From SMAG-U1939 sp036376595 (GTDB lineage: Bacteria > Chloroflexota > Ktedonobacteria > Ktedonobacterales > JADMIN01): DNA of 27,894 nt. The DNA is taken from contig DASVAA010000139.1 of the NCBI GenBank assembly GCA_036376595.1, positions 1-27,894 of the forward strand, read 5' to 3'. Of this stretch, positions 8,140 through 16,207 are shown in pieces. Numbering within the stretch: the first letter of the stretch is position 1; every line of letters starts with the position of its first letter. Below the pieces are notes generated by a model. The model was not told the origin of the DNA. It saw only the letters and a program-made list of their open reading frames with translations, and did not search any database. The position numbers and the translations under genes were made by a program.

Positions 8140-8562
8140 TCAGTCCTCGCGCTCCGCCCGGCCGATGGGGCGCCCCTGCTCGTCGCGCGGCAGCTTGTTC
8201 TTGCCGGGATGGTTGCGATAGCGCAGGCGCTCGACGGGACGGCCGCCGATCAGGTGCTCGCGCACGATCTCGTCTACGTCGTCGGGCCGCACGCGCCAGT
8301 ACCAGACCGCCTCAGGATACACCACCACCATCGGCCCGTGGCCGCATTGGTCCAGGCAGCCGCTGTGGTTGACGCGCACGTGCCGGCCCAGCCCGTACTG
8401 CTTGACGAGCGCCTTGAAGCGCGCATGCACACCCAGCCCGTCGCCGTCCACGCAGGGGCACCAGTCGCCGCTGGTGCAGACGAAGACGTGCCGCTCCCAG
8501 ATGCGATCGGCGATCTCGGTGGCATCTCGCGTAGGCTGGCTCGTGGGGTCGGCGCTCGGCAC
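8140..8562 (-). CDS. Thioredoxin-like [2Fe-2S] ferredoxin domain protein
   Basis: The GTG start at 8562 has AAGGAG 8 nt upstream, giving 140 residues; the longer frame to 8700 runs through a promoter. Cysteines at 29, 35, 37, 69 and 73 include the C-x3-C pair in GCLDQCGHGP, and VVVYPEAVWY follows. This is the pattern of the thioredoxin-fold [2Fe-2S] ferredoxins found as small proteins or as domains of NuoE-like subunits. Four of the five cysteines should bind the cluster. The C-terminal 30 residues are basic and polar (YRNHPGKNKLPRDEQG). Partner enzymes are not visible, although the M55/cupin genes follow in the same direction after 151 nt. The likely role is single-electron transfer in the cytosol. 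Confidence 0.88.
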   Translation of the reverse strand: MPSADPTSQPTRDATEIADRIWERHVFVCTSGDWCPCVDGDGLGVHARFKALVKQYGLGRHVRVNHSGCLDQCGHGPMVVVYPEAVWYWRVRPDDVDEIVREHLIGGRPVERLRYRNHPGKNKLPRDEQGRPIGRAERED

Positions 8563-8636
8563 GCGGTCAGCTCCTTGATGTGGTGCTCGCTGCGATCGCT
8601 TCGATGCGCAGCCGCGCCCTCGAGGCGCTACGTCCC

Positions 8637-8666
8637 ATCGTACCCCATGAGTTCCCACTACGTCAT
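8637..8666 (-). promoter_or_regulatory. Promoter of the ferredoxin gene
   Basis: Read on the minus strand, ATGACG (8661-8666) and TACGAT (8637-8642) are 18 bp apart. Transcription would start near 8630, giving a leader of roughly 68 nt before GTG 8562. The -10 hexamer is identical to that of the GT39 promoter. Confidence 0.5.
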
Positions 8667-8766
8667 GCCACGATCCCGCGCGCCGGATCGGACGCGACAT
8701 GCCGCGCCCCTACGCCGCCAGCCGGTGGGCAAGGGAGAGCTTGCTCTGCTGCCCCCGCGCCGCGGC

Positions 8767-8882
8767 GAGCGTCCACCGGACGTCCCTACGCATCGGGGAT
8801 TGTCGCGGTGGGCGTCCACCAGACTCTCCGGCACAATCGCGGCGGGTCGTCCCGAATGGCGGCGGGCGTCCACCGGACGCCC
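8767..8882. repeat. Cluster of GGGCGTCC-ACC-GGACGCCC interspersed palindromes
   Basis: A near-complete copy lies at 8767-8790, a half copy (GGGCGTCCACC) at 8810-8820 and a perfect copy with 8-bp arms and an ACC loop at 8864-8882. A further copy with one mismatch is found about 15 kb away at 23571-23589. The sequence CCCTAC follows the full copies. This looks like a REP-type dispersed element. The MFS gene's stop codon (8883-8885) lies in the CCCTACG flank of the perfect copy. Confidence 0.8.
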
Positions 8883-10217
8883 CTACGACCCTTCTCTGCG
8901 ACCTCCGTGACCCTCTGCGACCTCCGCGTTCTGCGTTCCCGCTCCCTCTGCCATCCTCTCGCCTCCGCGTCCTGTAGTGGCGAGGCCCGCCTCGCCTCTG
9001 CGTTCGGCCGGCGCTGGCCTCCTCGGCAGCATTGCGGCTGTCACGATGCCGGCGGCCAGCGTGCCCACTCCGGCGACGACGAAGACCACACGCGCCGAGG
9101 TGAGCGCCAGCAGCGCGCCGCCCGCCGGATAGGTGATCAGCAGCGCGGCGTAGGGCACCGCGTAGGCAACGCCGAAGATGCGCCCCAGCAGCTCGCGCGC
9201 GATGCCGGCCTGCAGCAGCGTGTCGGTGGCGACGTTCTCGAAGCCGTTTCCGATGCCGACGACGCCCTGCAGCGCGACCGCCGCGCCCAGCGATGGCGCC
9301 AGCCCGCAAAGCGCCGTGCCAAGCCCCATGATGGCGATGCCGGCCAGCAGTATCGGCGCGGGAGACATCCTGGCTTTCAGGCGCAGCAGCACCAGCGGCG
9401 CCACGACCATCCCCAGGCCGTAGCCGGTCAGCGCCAGTCCGAAGCCCGCGGGACCGCCGGCCAGCGTGCGCTCGGCCAGAAAGACTAGCCCGACATTATC
9501 CAGCGCGACGAAGATCGTAACGAGGAAGAGCGCCAGGGTCACGGCGCGCGCGATCGGATGCCGCAGCAGGTAGCGCAGCCCGTCGCGCAGCGAGATCGCG
9601 ATACCGGCTGGTTTTGGTCCCCGCGCATCGGGCGTGGGCGCCAACGGCGGCAGGCGACTCAGCAGCAGGGTCGAAAGCGCGAAGCTGAGCGCGTCGAGCA
9701 GCAGCACCAGCGGCAGCCCGAACGCCGCCGCCAGCAGCAGTCCCGCGATGGCTGGACCCGCGACGCGGCTGACGTTGGCACCGAGCCGCAGCAAGGCATT
9801 CGCGTTGCCGAGCTGCTCCGCGGGGACCAGTGCCGGCAGCGCGCTCTTGCCCGCGGGGCTGAAGATCGTCGCCAGCAGTGTCATGCCGGCCACCAGCGCC
9901 AGCGTGACAGCGAAGGACGGCCCGGTGAGAGCGATGGCCGCGACGAGCAGTCCCTGCCCCAGCTCGCAGGCCAGCATCAGGCGGCGCAATCCGGTGCGAT
10001 CGGCGACGATGCCAGCGAGCGGACCGAGCAGCCACGGCACCGTCTGCGCCAGCAGCAGCAGGCTCACCGCCATCGCCGCGTTGGGTTGACGCGCGGCGAG
10101 CACAACCAGCGCCACCTGCGCCAGCACGTCGCCTGAGAACGAGATCGTCCGCGCCCACCACAGCACCGCGAAACGGCCGCCAAGGCGCCTCTGATCCTTC
10201 CGAGCCACCACCCCCAT
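8883..10217 (-). CDS. MFS transporter (drug/metabolite exporter type)
   Basis: This 444-aa major facilitator has about twelve transmembrane helices. The loop after helix 2 carries GIVADRTGLRRLM, which matches MFS motif A. The overall look (RTISFSGDVLAQVAL start, NANALLR, VAGPAIAG) is that of the enterobactin-exporter/MFS_3 type, with H+ antiport as the expected mechanism. ATG 10217 has GGAAGG about 11 nt upstream; earlier in-frame starts up to 10391 encode an Arg-rich non-hydrophobic stretch and are unlikely. The last roughly 40 residues are hydrophilic and come from repeat DNA (8894-8926 and the adjacent palindrome), so the 3' end has probably been remodelled by repeat insertion. Substrate unknown. 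Confidence 0.88.
   Translation of the reverse strand: MGVVARKDQRRLGGRFAVLWWARTISFSGDVLAQVALVVLAARQPNAAMAVSLLLLAQTVPWLLGPLAGIVADRTGLRRLMLACELGQGLLVAAIALTGPSFAVTLALVAGMTLLATIFSPAGKSALPALVPAEQLGNANALLRLGANVSRVAGPAIAGLLLAAAFGLPLVLLLDALSFALSTLLLSRLPPLAPTPDARGPKPAGIAISLRDGLRYLLRHPIARAVTLALFLVTIFVALDNVGLVFLAERTLAGGPAGFGLALTGYGLGMVVAPLVLLRLKARMSPAPILLAGIAIMGLGTALCGLAPSLGAAVALQGVVGIGNGFENVATDTLLQAGIARELLGRIFGVAYAVPYAALLITYPAGGALLALTSARVVFVVAGVGTLAAGIVTAAMLPRRPAPAERRGEAGLATTGRGGERMAEGAGTQNAEVAEGHGGRREGS
8894..8926. repeat. Two direct repeats of CTCTGCGACCTCCG
   Basis: The 14-bp unit occurs at 8894-8907 and 8913-8926 (19-bp period), followed by a degenerate CGTTCTGCG extension. It lies inside the 3' end of the MFS gene, where it encodes the tail NAEVAEGHGGRREGS. 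Similar CTCTGCGACCTC strings are, from general knowledge, common interspersed repeats in GC-rich environmental genomes. Confidence 0.7.
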
Positions 10218-10419
10218 GCGGCCATGACCCTTCCATGATCCTCCGCGCCGCGCTCGGCAGGAGAGGTACATTCGCGCCATGGAGCGTAAGCGTCGGGGCT
10301 GAACGGCCGGCACGGGCAAACGACCAGATTGTGCGCTGGCCGAAGGGACAGCGGGTGATGAAAGCGGCGCCGCGCCGCGAGCGAGTGCCACTCTGCTGCG
10401 TCACGGCCACGCGGCACGG

Positions 10420-10425
10420 TATAAT
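10420..10425 (+). promoter_or_regulatory. Consensus -10 box (TATAAT) for the downstream membrane gene
   Basis: A perfect TATAAT stands about 88 nt upstream of ATG 10514 in otherwise GC-rich DNA. No good -35 is visible at 16-18 bp (TGCGTC region), so activity may need an activator. The leader would be about 80 nt. Confidence 0.45.
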
Positions 10426-10513
10426 CAGGGCGTGCGCCCCGCGCGCCGCTCGGATCTATGCGATCATCCACTCGACAATATTTGAGACCGCGCATTCGCG
10501 CCATCGAGGCAGC

Positions 10514-11554
10514 ATGCAAGTCCTTCCCCTGGCCCTCTTCCTGGTGATGCTCGAGCTGACCGTTGGCTCGTTCGTCAGTCTCAATCTGCTGGACCTGCGC
10601 GGCGACACCAGCCGCGGTTTCGTTGTCTTCCAGGGCGTGCTCTATCTCGTCTTTGGTGGGCTGACGCTGCTGGCGCTCGCCAACTTTGGCACGCTCGCCC
10701 GTCCCGGTGATTTCGGCCTCGACGCCACCTGGATTGCGCGCCAGGGGCCGATCACCGTCGCCTTCGCGCTGCTGATGATCCCCTGGAACGTGCTGCTGTG
10801 GCGCGACCGCCCTCCCGATGGTGCCAAGCCAGCGAAGAAGGGCACGCGTGTCTCGATCGCCGAGCGCTGGCGCACCGCATCAACTGCCCGCAAGGTACGC
10901 TTCGCCATCGGCGGCGCCGGCTCGCTGGTGGGGATCGTCGCGCTCTTCGTCGTCGGGATGGGCTACCGCTCGCTGGCGGCCAGCCGGCTGGATGGCACGT
11001 TCGTCGTGATCGCGTTCCTGGCGGGGGGCATCGCGCTCGGCGGTGTGATGACGGCGATGCTGCTGGGCCACTGGTATCTGAACACCCCCACCGCCTCGGG
11101 CAAGCCGCTGGAGTTCACCACAGCGCTGCTGCTGGGCGCGCTGGCGGTGGAGCTGTTGGCCTCGCTGCTGATCGGCCCCGCCACCGTACATACGCACCTG
11201 CAAACGACCGCCGTCGCCCCCGGCACGACGATCACCACCGGCAGCAACGGCATCACCATCGCCACGGCCACGCCGCGGCCCACCACCACCGCCGCCGGCC
11301 CACAGCAGAACAACGGCCAGCAGGTCGCGCCGCAGGCGGCAGCCCGCCAGGCGCCGATCGGCCTGGGCGCGATGACCTGGCTGCAGTTCATCATGGGCCT
11401 GCTCTCGCCGCTGTTTTTGGGTGCCGTCGCGCTCTACCTGACACGTGGGCGGTCGTTCCAGTCGGCGACGGGCATGCTCTACCTGTGCGTGTCCTTCGTC
11501 TTCATCGGCGAGATTCTCGGTCGCGGGCTGCTCCTGTGGCCGGTGTTCAACTAG
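10514..11554 (+). CDS. Polytopic membrane protein of unknown function (8 helices)
   Basis: The 346-aa protein has six hydrophobic segments in the first 225 residues. A Thr/Gln/Ala-rich low-complexity linker follows (about 230-290, with TTITTGSNG and PRPTTTAAGPQQNNG), then two more helices. The loop and membrane edge after helix 5 read GHWYLNTP, the most distinctive motif. The first residues MQVLPLALFLVMLELTVGSF form a membrane anchor rather than a cleaved signal. ATG 10514 has GAGG five nt upstream; the longer frame to 10235 is discarded because it crosses the TATAAT at 10420. The gene is divergent from the MFS exporter and convergent with the oxidase. I do not recognise the family; the conserved-looking His in helix 5 could bind a cofactor, but that is speculation. 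Confidence 0.82.
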   Translation: MQVLPLALFLVMLELTVGSFVSLNLLDLRGDTSRGFVVFQGVLYLVFGGLTLLALANFGTLARPGDFGLDATWIARQGPITVAFALLMIPWNVLLWRDRPPDGAKPAKKGTRVSIAERWRTASTARKVRFAIGGAGSLVGIVALFVVGMGYRSLAASRLDGTFVVIAFLAGGIALGGVMTAMLLGHWYLNTPTASGKPLEFTTALLLGALAVELLASLLIGPATVHTHLQTTAVAPGTTITTGSNGITIATATPRPTTTAAGPQQNNGQQVAPQAAARQAPIGLGAMTWLQFIMGLLSPLFLGAVALYLTRGRSFQSATGMLYLCVSFVFIGEILGRGLLLWPVFN

Positions 11555-11556
11555 CA

Positions 11557-11625
11557 GCCATAACGCCCCCTCCCACGATGCGAGAGGGGGCCATGGGCGA
11601 AGGGTTGCCAGGTGGCCGTTATGGC
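11557..11625. terminator. Nested inverted repeats between convergent genes, likely bidirectional terminator
   Basis: An outer pair, GCCATAACG (11557-11565) and CGTTATGGC (11617-11625), and an inner pair, GCCCCCTC (11565-11572) and GAGGGGGC (11584-11591), are both perfect. They fill the 64 nt between two converging genes and include the oxidase stop codon. There is no long T-tract, so strength is uncertain. Confidence 0.5.
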
Positions 11626-13031
11626 ACGATATTCTGGTTCAGCCGGAACAGGTTGCCCGGATCGTATTTGCGCTTGAGCGCCACCAGCCGCTCGTAGGTC
11701 TGTGGTGGGTAGGCGGTGTGAATCTGCGCGTCGCCCGCATCCGGTAGCGCGTTGACATAGGTGCCGCCAGCGGCGAAAGGTTGGAGTGCCTCGCTCACGC
11801 CGCGCGTCCACGCGATGCCCTGGTCGTCAAGCTGCTGCGACAGCCAGCCGCCGATGATCCAGGCAAAGTAGGGCTTGCCCCGATGCGCGGCGGCGGTCGC
11901 AGCGGGTGCGATCCGGTCGAGCGCACCGCCCAGGCGCCCGACGACGACCACCGTCTGCGGTCCCGGCGCCTGTAAGAAGTGGTCGGCGATTAGCGCCATG
12001 GCGTCGTCTTCGAGATCGCGCAGGTACTCGTACCGGCTCCAGATGTGCATGTCGCGCGGCAGTACCGCGTCGAGTGACTGTTGCAGCGCGACGTACGGGA
12101 TCGGCGCCACGGCATCGGCGATCGGGTGGCCGACCGCCCGCAGCGGCGCGAGCACCCGCTCGCCCTGCTCTACCGGCCCGACGTAGAGCGGCACCACGAA
12201 CAGCAGCTTCTGACCGTGCAGCGGCTCGGGGAAAGGCTCGACCGGCGGCACGGTAAGGAACGCGGTCATGACCATTAGCGCATCGGGTGCGGCGCGCATG
12301 AACTCGCGCTGGAACGCCGCCACCTCGCGCACCTGATCCAGCGGGTAGATGATCGGACCCGCCAGCACGGTGGGGCCGACCGGGTGCAGACGGTACTCGA
12401 AGGCCGTCACGACGCCGTAGTTGCCACCACCACCGCGCAGGCCCCAGAACAGATCGGCGTTCTCCTGCTCAGTCGCGCGCACGCGGCTCCCATCCGCCAG
12501 CACGACCTCCGCCGCGAGCAGATTGTCGCAGGCGTAGCCGAAGGCGCGCACCAGCCAACCCTCTCCGCCGCCGAGCGTCAGCCCGGCGATGCCGGTATCA
12601 GAGTTGGTGCCTCCGGTCGTGGCCAGCCCGTGCTGCTGGGTGGCCGCGTCCAGCTCGCCCCACTTCACGCCGCCCTCGGCGCGCGCCGTCCGCGCCGCCG
12701 GATCGACGCTGATCGCCTTCATCGGCGAGAGATCGATTACCAGGCCGCCGTCACAGGTCGAGTGCCCCGGGATTGAGTGGCCCCCGCCCCGGATGGAGAG
12801 CAGCACCCCATGGTCGCGCGCGAAGTTGACCGCCGCGGCGACGTCGTCCGCATCCGAGCACTGCGCGATGGCCGCCGGGCGCTTGTCGGCCATCCCATTC
12901 CAGGTGTGGCGCGCCTCCTCGTAGTCCGCGTCGTCCGGTTGGATCAGCCGGCCGCGGAGCTGGGCGCGCAGGTCACTCCACGAAGATGTCGCTACGGTGG
13001 TCGCGGTACGGGTGGACTGAGGATCGCTCAT
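11619..13031 (-). CDS. FAD-linked oxidase with BBE domain
   Basis: The 470-aa protein has the full PCMH-type FAD domain and C-terminal berberine-bridge (BBE) segment ending KYDPGNLFRLNQNIVP. H85 in RGGGHS is the residue that carries FAD in an 8-alpha-histidyl bond. In bicovalent relatives such as glucooligosaccharide oxidase a Cys lies in the GTCP..G loop; here residues 141-150 read GTNSDTGIAG, so the second bond is absent and flavin should be monocovalent. GLTLGGGEGWL and ACDNLL are typical. ATG 13031 has GGGAGA upstream. There is no signal peptide, so it probably acts in the cytosol. Substrate (sugar, alcohol or aromatic) is not predictable; it is transcribed alone. Confidence 0.92.
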   Translation of the reverse strand: MSDPQSTRTATTVATSSWSDLRAQLRGRLIQPDDADYEEARHTWNGMADKRPAAIAQCSDADDVAAAVNFARDHGVLLSIRGGGHSIPGHSTCDGGLVIDLSPMKAISVDPAARTARAEGGVKWGELDAATQQHGLATTGGTNSDTGIAGLTLGGGEGWLVRAFGYACDNLLAAEVVLADGSRVRATEQENADLFWGLRGGGGNYGVVTAFEYRLHPVGPTVLAGPIIYPLDQVREVAAFQREFMRAAPDALMVMTAFLTVPPVEPFPEPLHGQKLLFVVPLYVGPVEQGERVLAPLRAVGHPIADAVAPIPYVALQQSLDAVLPRDMHIWSRYEYLRDLEDDAMALIADHFLQAPGPQTVVVVGRLGGALDRIAPAATAAAHRGKPYFAWIIGGWLSQQLDDQGIAWTRGVSEALQPFAAGGTYVNALPDAGDAQIHTAYPPQTYERLVALKRKYDPGNLFRLNQNIVP

Positions 13032-13089
13032 CGTGTCTCTCCCATGGTCCAGTTTGGACCTGGAACCGGCAGACATCTCAATGCGCGAC

Positions 13090-13118
13090 AGTCTACAATC
13101 ACGAGCAAGGAAACGCAA
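13090..13118 (-). promoter_or_regulatory. Possible promoter of the oxidase gene
   Basis: On the minus strand TTGCGT (13113-13118) and TAGACT (13090-13095) are 17 bp apart, about 50 nt upstream of ATG 13031. Spacing is ideal but both hexamers are partial matches. Confidence 0.35.
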
Positions 13119-13185
13119 TTGTCACAGCGCGAATTATCGTCAAGTGCGTTGACACCGCCCGGCAGCGCAACCGCTCGTGGGCGGC

Positions 13186-13194
13186 TGGTAGAAT
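13186..13194 (+). promoter_or_regulatory. Extended -10 promoter of the phosphohexomutase gene
   Basis: TGG followed by TAGAAT forms an extended -10 element about 180 nt upstream of ATG 13375. A TTGACA at 13149-13154 is too far away (34 bp) to pair with it. The leader of about 170 nt is unusually long. I see no gene in the 343-nt region 13032-13374; the rest of it appears featureless. Confidence 0.4.
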
Positions 13195-13374
13195 ACGCGA
13201 TGGGGCCTCCCAGCCCGTGGCAAGCGCCATGCGGCAGACGGCAGGTACAACCCACCAATCCTTCGCGATTCCTCACCCGCCAGACAGGTTTGGCGGCCGC
13301 GCAGAGGCGCGTCCATACTCCCGCTGGCCCCAGCCGCGGGTTCAGCCGCCGGCTCATTCGAAAGGCAGCGCACG

Positions 13375-14736
13375 ATGGCGAACGCTCCCGCATTCGATCC
13401 CTCGATCTTCAAGGCCTACGACATCCGCGGCCAGTACCCGGATACGATTGACGAGCAGACCGCGTATCTCATCGGCCGCGCGCTGGTGCAATACCTCGGC
13501 GCCGAGCAGGTGGCAATTGGGCGCGACATGCGCATCTCGGGGCCGGCGCTGGCACGCGGGCTGATGCGCGGCATCACCGAGCAGGGCGCCGACGCCATTG
13601 ACCTCGGTCTGACCACCACCGACGAGCTGTATTTCGCCGTCGGCCGCTTCGCTTACCCCGCGGGCGTGATGATCACCGCCTCGCACAATCCCGCGCAGGA
13701 TAATGGCTTCAAGCTGTGCCGCGCGGACGCCGTCCCCATCAGCTCCGAGACCGGCGGTTTCGCGATCCGCGATCTGGCGCTCGCCGGCAAGTTCGCGCAG
13801 CCCAGCAAGCATGGCCGCATCGTGCAGCGCGATGTGACCGACGACTACGTGCACCACGTGCTCTCGTTCATTGACCTGGCGCACATCAAGCCGCTCAAGA
13901 TCGCGGTGGACGCCGGCAACGGCATGGCGGGCATGATCGTGCCCAAGGTCTTCGCGCACCTGCCCTGCGAGCTGCTCCCGCTCTACTTCGAGCTGGACGG
14001 CACCTTCCCCAATCACCCGGCCAGTCCCATCGAGCCAGAGAACACCGCCGAGCTGCGCAAGACGGTGGTGGAGAAGCACTGCGACCTAGGCATTGCCTTC
14101 GACGGCGACGCGGACCGTATGTTCCTGGTGACCGAGAAGGGCGATCTGGTCGGCGGCGACATGGTGACGGCGCTGGTGGCGCAGAGCTTGCTCAAGCGCT
14201 ATCCCGGCAGCACGATCCTTTACAACGCGATCTCCTCGCGCGGCGTGCCGGAGGTGATCCTCGCCAACGGTGGCAAGGGCATCCGCACGCGCGTGGGCCA
14301 CTCGTTCATCAAGGCGCAGATGCGCGAGCACAACGCGGTCTTCGGCGGCGAGCACTCCGGCCACTTCTACTTCCGCGACAACTGGTACGCTGATTCTGGG
14401 CTGATCGCGGCGCTGATTGCCATCGAGCTGATCAGCGTCAGCGGCGCGTCGCTCTCCGAGCTGTTGCGGCGGATTGACAAGCGCTTCCGCAGCGGCGAGA
14501 TCAACTCGGTGGTCCATGACCAGCAGCGTAAGCTCGACGAGTTGATCGCCCACTACGCGGCGCAGGGGGCGGAGATCGACAAGCTCGACGGCATCAGCAT
14601 CGCCTTCCCGACGTGGTGGGCCAACATCCGCCCCTCCAACACCGAGCCATATCTACGGCTGAACGTGGAGGCCGACACGAAGGAGGAGATGGAGCGCAAG
14701 CGCGACGAGCTGCTAGCGCTGATCCGCCAGCCCTAG
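13375..14736 (+). CDS. Phosphomannomutase/phosphoglucomutase
   Basis: The 453-aa protein belongs to the alpha-D-phosphohexomutase superfamily, which interconverts hexose 1- and 6-phosphates. All four signature loops are present: the phosphoserine loop TASHNP (101-106, S103), the Mg-binding DGDADR (243-248), the sugar-specificity loop GGEHSGH (324-330) and the phosphate-binding RPSNTEP (419-425). The GEHSGH form is shared by PMM/PGM enzymes of dual specificity, so mannose-1-P and glucose-1-P are both plausible products. ATG 13375 has AAAGG about 10 nt upstream. The product would feed nucleotide sugars for the glycan enzymes nearby (the acyltransferase at 16208; the GT39 enzyme further off). 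Confidence 0.95.
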   Translation: MANAPAFDPSIFKAYDIRGQYPDTIDEQTAYLIGRALVQYLGAEQVAIGRDMRISGPALARGLMRGITEQGADAIDLGLTTTDELYFAVGRFAYPAGVMITASHNPAQDNGFKLCRADAVPISSETGGFAIRDLALAGKFAQPSKHGRIVQRDVTDDYVHHVLSFIDLAHIKPLKIAVDAGNGMAGMIVPKVFAHLPCELLPLYFELDGTFPNHPASPIEPENTAELRKTVVEKHCDLGIAFDGDADRMFLVTEKGDLVGGDMVTALVAQSLLKRYPGSTILYNAISSRGVPEVILANGGKGIRTRVGHSFIKAQMREHNAVFGGEHSGHFYFRDNWYADSGLIAALIAIELISVSGASLSELLRRIDKRFRSGEINSVVHDQQRKLDELIAHYAAQGAEIDKLDGISIAFPTWWANIRPSNTEPYLRLNVEADTKEEMERKRDELLALIRQP

Positions 14737-14899
14737 TCGGCTCCGCCCCCAGTCCGCGCCGGCGGACTTCGTGGCCGCCAGGCCCCATAGGCGCGGTTTC
14801 AACCGCTGGCTGAGTCTGGCCCTAACCTTTGGCGCGAAAATGGCGTACACTGTGGGAAGGGGTGGGCCGGCCCGCCCCACCAGTCGTTCCCGTTCACCC

Positions 14900-14937
14900 A
14901 ACCGTTCCAAGCCGTCGCAAGCCGTTTCAACCGTCCG
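14900..14937. repeat. Four phased about 10-bp repeats in the pspA leader
   Basis: AACCGTTCC, AAGCCGTCGC, AAGCCGTTTC and AACCGTCCG follow one another with a 9-10 bp period, centred on A-A-(G)-C-C-G-T. They end 18 nt before the pspA ribosome binding site. A period close to one helical turn would place all copies on one face of DNA. Confidence 0.65.
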
Positions 14938-14970
14938 ACCCCATCAGCCCGTTTTCGAGGAGGCAGCGCA

Positions 14971-15738
14971 GTGGGCGTCCTCTCCCGCTTCACCAACTAC
15001 ATCAAGACCGTGATGAGCAGCTTCCTGGACCGCGCGGAAGACCCCGGTCAGGCGCTCGACTATTCGTACGAGAAGCAGATGGAGCAGCTTCAGAAGCTGC
15101 GCCAGAGCCTCGCCGACGTCGCCATGAACAAGAACTACCTCAAGCTGCAAGAGGCGAAGTCGCAGGCCGACGTGCAGAAGTACGACGAGCAGGCGCGCAA
15201 CGCGCTCAAGCTGGGCCGCGAAGATCTGGCCCGTGCCGCGCTGGAACGCAAGCAGCTCGTGCAGACGCAGCTTGGCAGCTTCGATCAGCAGCTCGAGCAG
15301 CTCCAGGCGCAGCAAGAGAAATTCGACGACCTCCAGCGCCGCCTCGAGGCGCGCATCTCCGCCTTCCGCACGCAGAAGGAGATGGTGAAGGCGCAGTACG
15401 GCGCGGCCCAGGCGCAGGTCAAGATTCAGGAAGCGGCGACGGGCATCTCGGAGGAGATGTCGGACGTCAACCTTGCCGTGCAGCGCGCGCAGGATAAGGT
15501 GCTCAAGATGCAGGCGCGCGCCAACGCGCTCGACGAGCTGACCGCCAGCGGCTCACTGCCCGAGATCGGCGCGCCGGCCGGTAGCGATCAGATCGACCAG
15601 CAGCTTGCCGCGCTCTCCAATCAGTCCGAGGTGGACCGCCAGCTCGCGGCGATGAAGGCGCAGATGCAGCTCCCCGAGCCAGAGGCGCAGCAGCAGGGCC
15701 AGCTCCCGCCCGCGTCGTCGTCCTCGCCGCAGAGTTAG
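14971..15738 (+). CDS. pspA: PspA/IM30 (ESCRT-III-like) membrane-stress protein
   Basis: The 255-aa protein starts MGVLSRFTNYIKTVMSSFLDRAEDPGQALDYS, the amphipathic helix and first motif of PspA/Vipp1. A long, nearly unbroken coiled coil follows (about 30-185) rich in Gln/Lys/Glu with regular Leu, then a Gln/Pro/Ser-rich tail (220-255). The family assembles into rings and rods on stressed membranes. The GTG start at 14971 is fixed by GAGGAGG seven nt upstream. The pspAA gene begins 12 nt after its stop with the binding site overlapping the stop, so the two are coupled. No pspF, pspB or pspC gene is in the window. Regulation may involve the phased repeats just upstream. Confidence 0.95.
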   Translation: MGVLSRFTNYIKTVMSSFLDRAEDPGQALDYSYEKQMEQLQKLRQSLADVAMNKNYLKLQEAKSQADVQKYDEQARNALKLGREDLARAALERKQLVQTQLGSFDQQLEQLQAQQEKFDDLQRRLEARISAFRTQKEMVKAQYGAAQAQVKIQEAATGISEEMSDVNLAVQRAQDKVLKMQARANALDELTASGSLPEIGAPAGSDQIDQQLAALSNQSEVDRQLAAMKAQMQLPEPEAQQQGQLPPASSSSPQS

Positions 15739-15750
15739 AGGAGGTCGCCC

Positions 15751-16044
15751 GTGATCGTGCGCATCATGGCCGACAACCAGTATCGCCTGGACGACGGCCT
15801 GCTGCCAGAGGTGCAGCGCCTGGACGATGCCCTCGACGCGGCGCTGGCTGGCGGCGACGACGCGAGCTTTGCCACCGCGCTCAGTCAGATCGTGGCCTAC
15901 GTCCGCGCGCATGGCCAGCTCGTGCCCGACACCGAGGTGGTGACGTCGGACCTGATCGTCCCGGCGGACGACATGACCCGCGACGAGGCGAAGGCGCTGC
16001 TGCACCCAGTGCAAGCGCCGCCCGCCCAGGCGCCGGGTGAGTAG
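15751..16044 (+). CDS. pspAA: PspA-associated protein PspAA
   Basis: The 97-aa protein matches the PspAA family, which accompanies PspA in archaea, Actinobacteria and Chloroflexota. It opens with MIVRIMADNQYRLDD and carries the LDDALDAALAGGD and LVPDTEVVTSDLIVPADD segments seen in that family. The GTG start at 15751 follows AGAGGAGG, which includes the last base of the pspA stop codon region. The acidic composition and lack of membrane helix suggest a soluble partner of PspA; its molecular role is not settled in general. The hairpin at 16079-16110 probably closes the two-gene operon. Confidence 0.9.
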   Translation: MIVRIMADNQYRLDDGLLPEVQRLDDALDAALAGGDDASFATALSQIVAYVRAHGQLVPDTEVVTSDLIVPADDMTRDEAKALLHPVQAPPAQAPGE

Positions 16045-16078
16045 CCGGCATCCATACCCGTGTGTGTAGTCTGTAAAT

Positions 16079-16110
16079 GTCCCGCCCCGTGTACCTGTCG
16101 GCGGCGGGAC
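16079..16110 (+). terminator. Terminator-like hairpin after pspA-pspAA
   Basis: GTCCCGCC (16079-16086) and GGCGGGAC (16103-16110) form a perfect 8-bp GC-rich stem with a 16-nt loop, followed by TATCTCTGT. It lies 34 nt after the pspAA stop and before the acyltransferase gene. The T-content is modest. Confidence 0.5.
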
Positions 16111-16207
16111 TATCTCTGTAACCCGCGGATCGCGGATAATGCGCGTGACCGGCGGCGGATCCGATGGCCAGCGCGGACGCCGCATGATGGCATGGCGGGA
16201 GGACCTG

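Larger units (their letters stand above)
8563..8882. other. 320-nt intergenic region with promoter and repeat cluster
   Basis: No gene is supported here. The left part carries the leader and promoter of the ferredoxin gene on the minus strand. The right part (8767-8882) carries three copies, one of them partial, of a GGGCGTCC-type interspersed palindrome. The open frames crossing it are repeat-derived. Confidence 0.6.

Noticed and set aside
13149..13154. TTGACA as -35 of the phosphohexomutase promoter
   Set aside because: It lies 34 bp from the nearest good -10, and no -10 is found at 16-18 bp.
13028..13393. 121-aa minus-strand frame between the oxidase and mutase genes
   Set aside because: No ribosome binding site, Arg/Gly/Cys-rich shadow composition, and it overlaps promoter elements.
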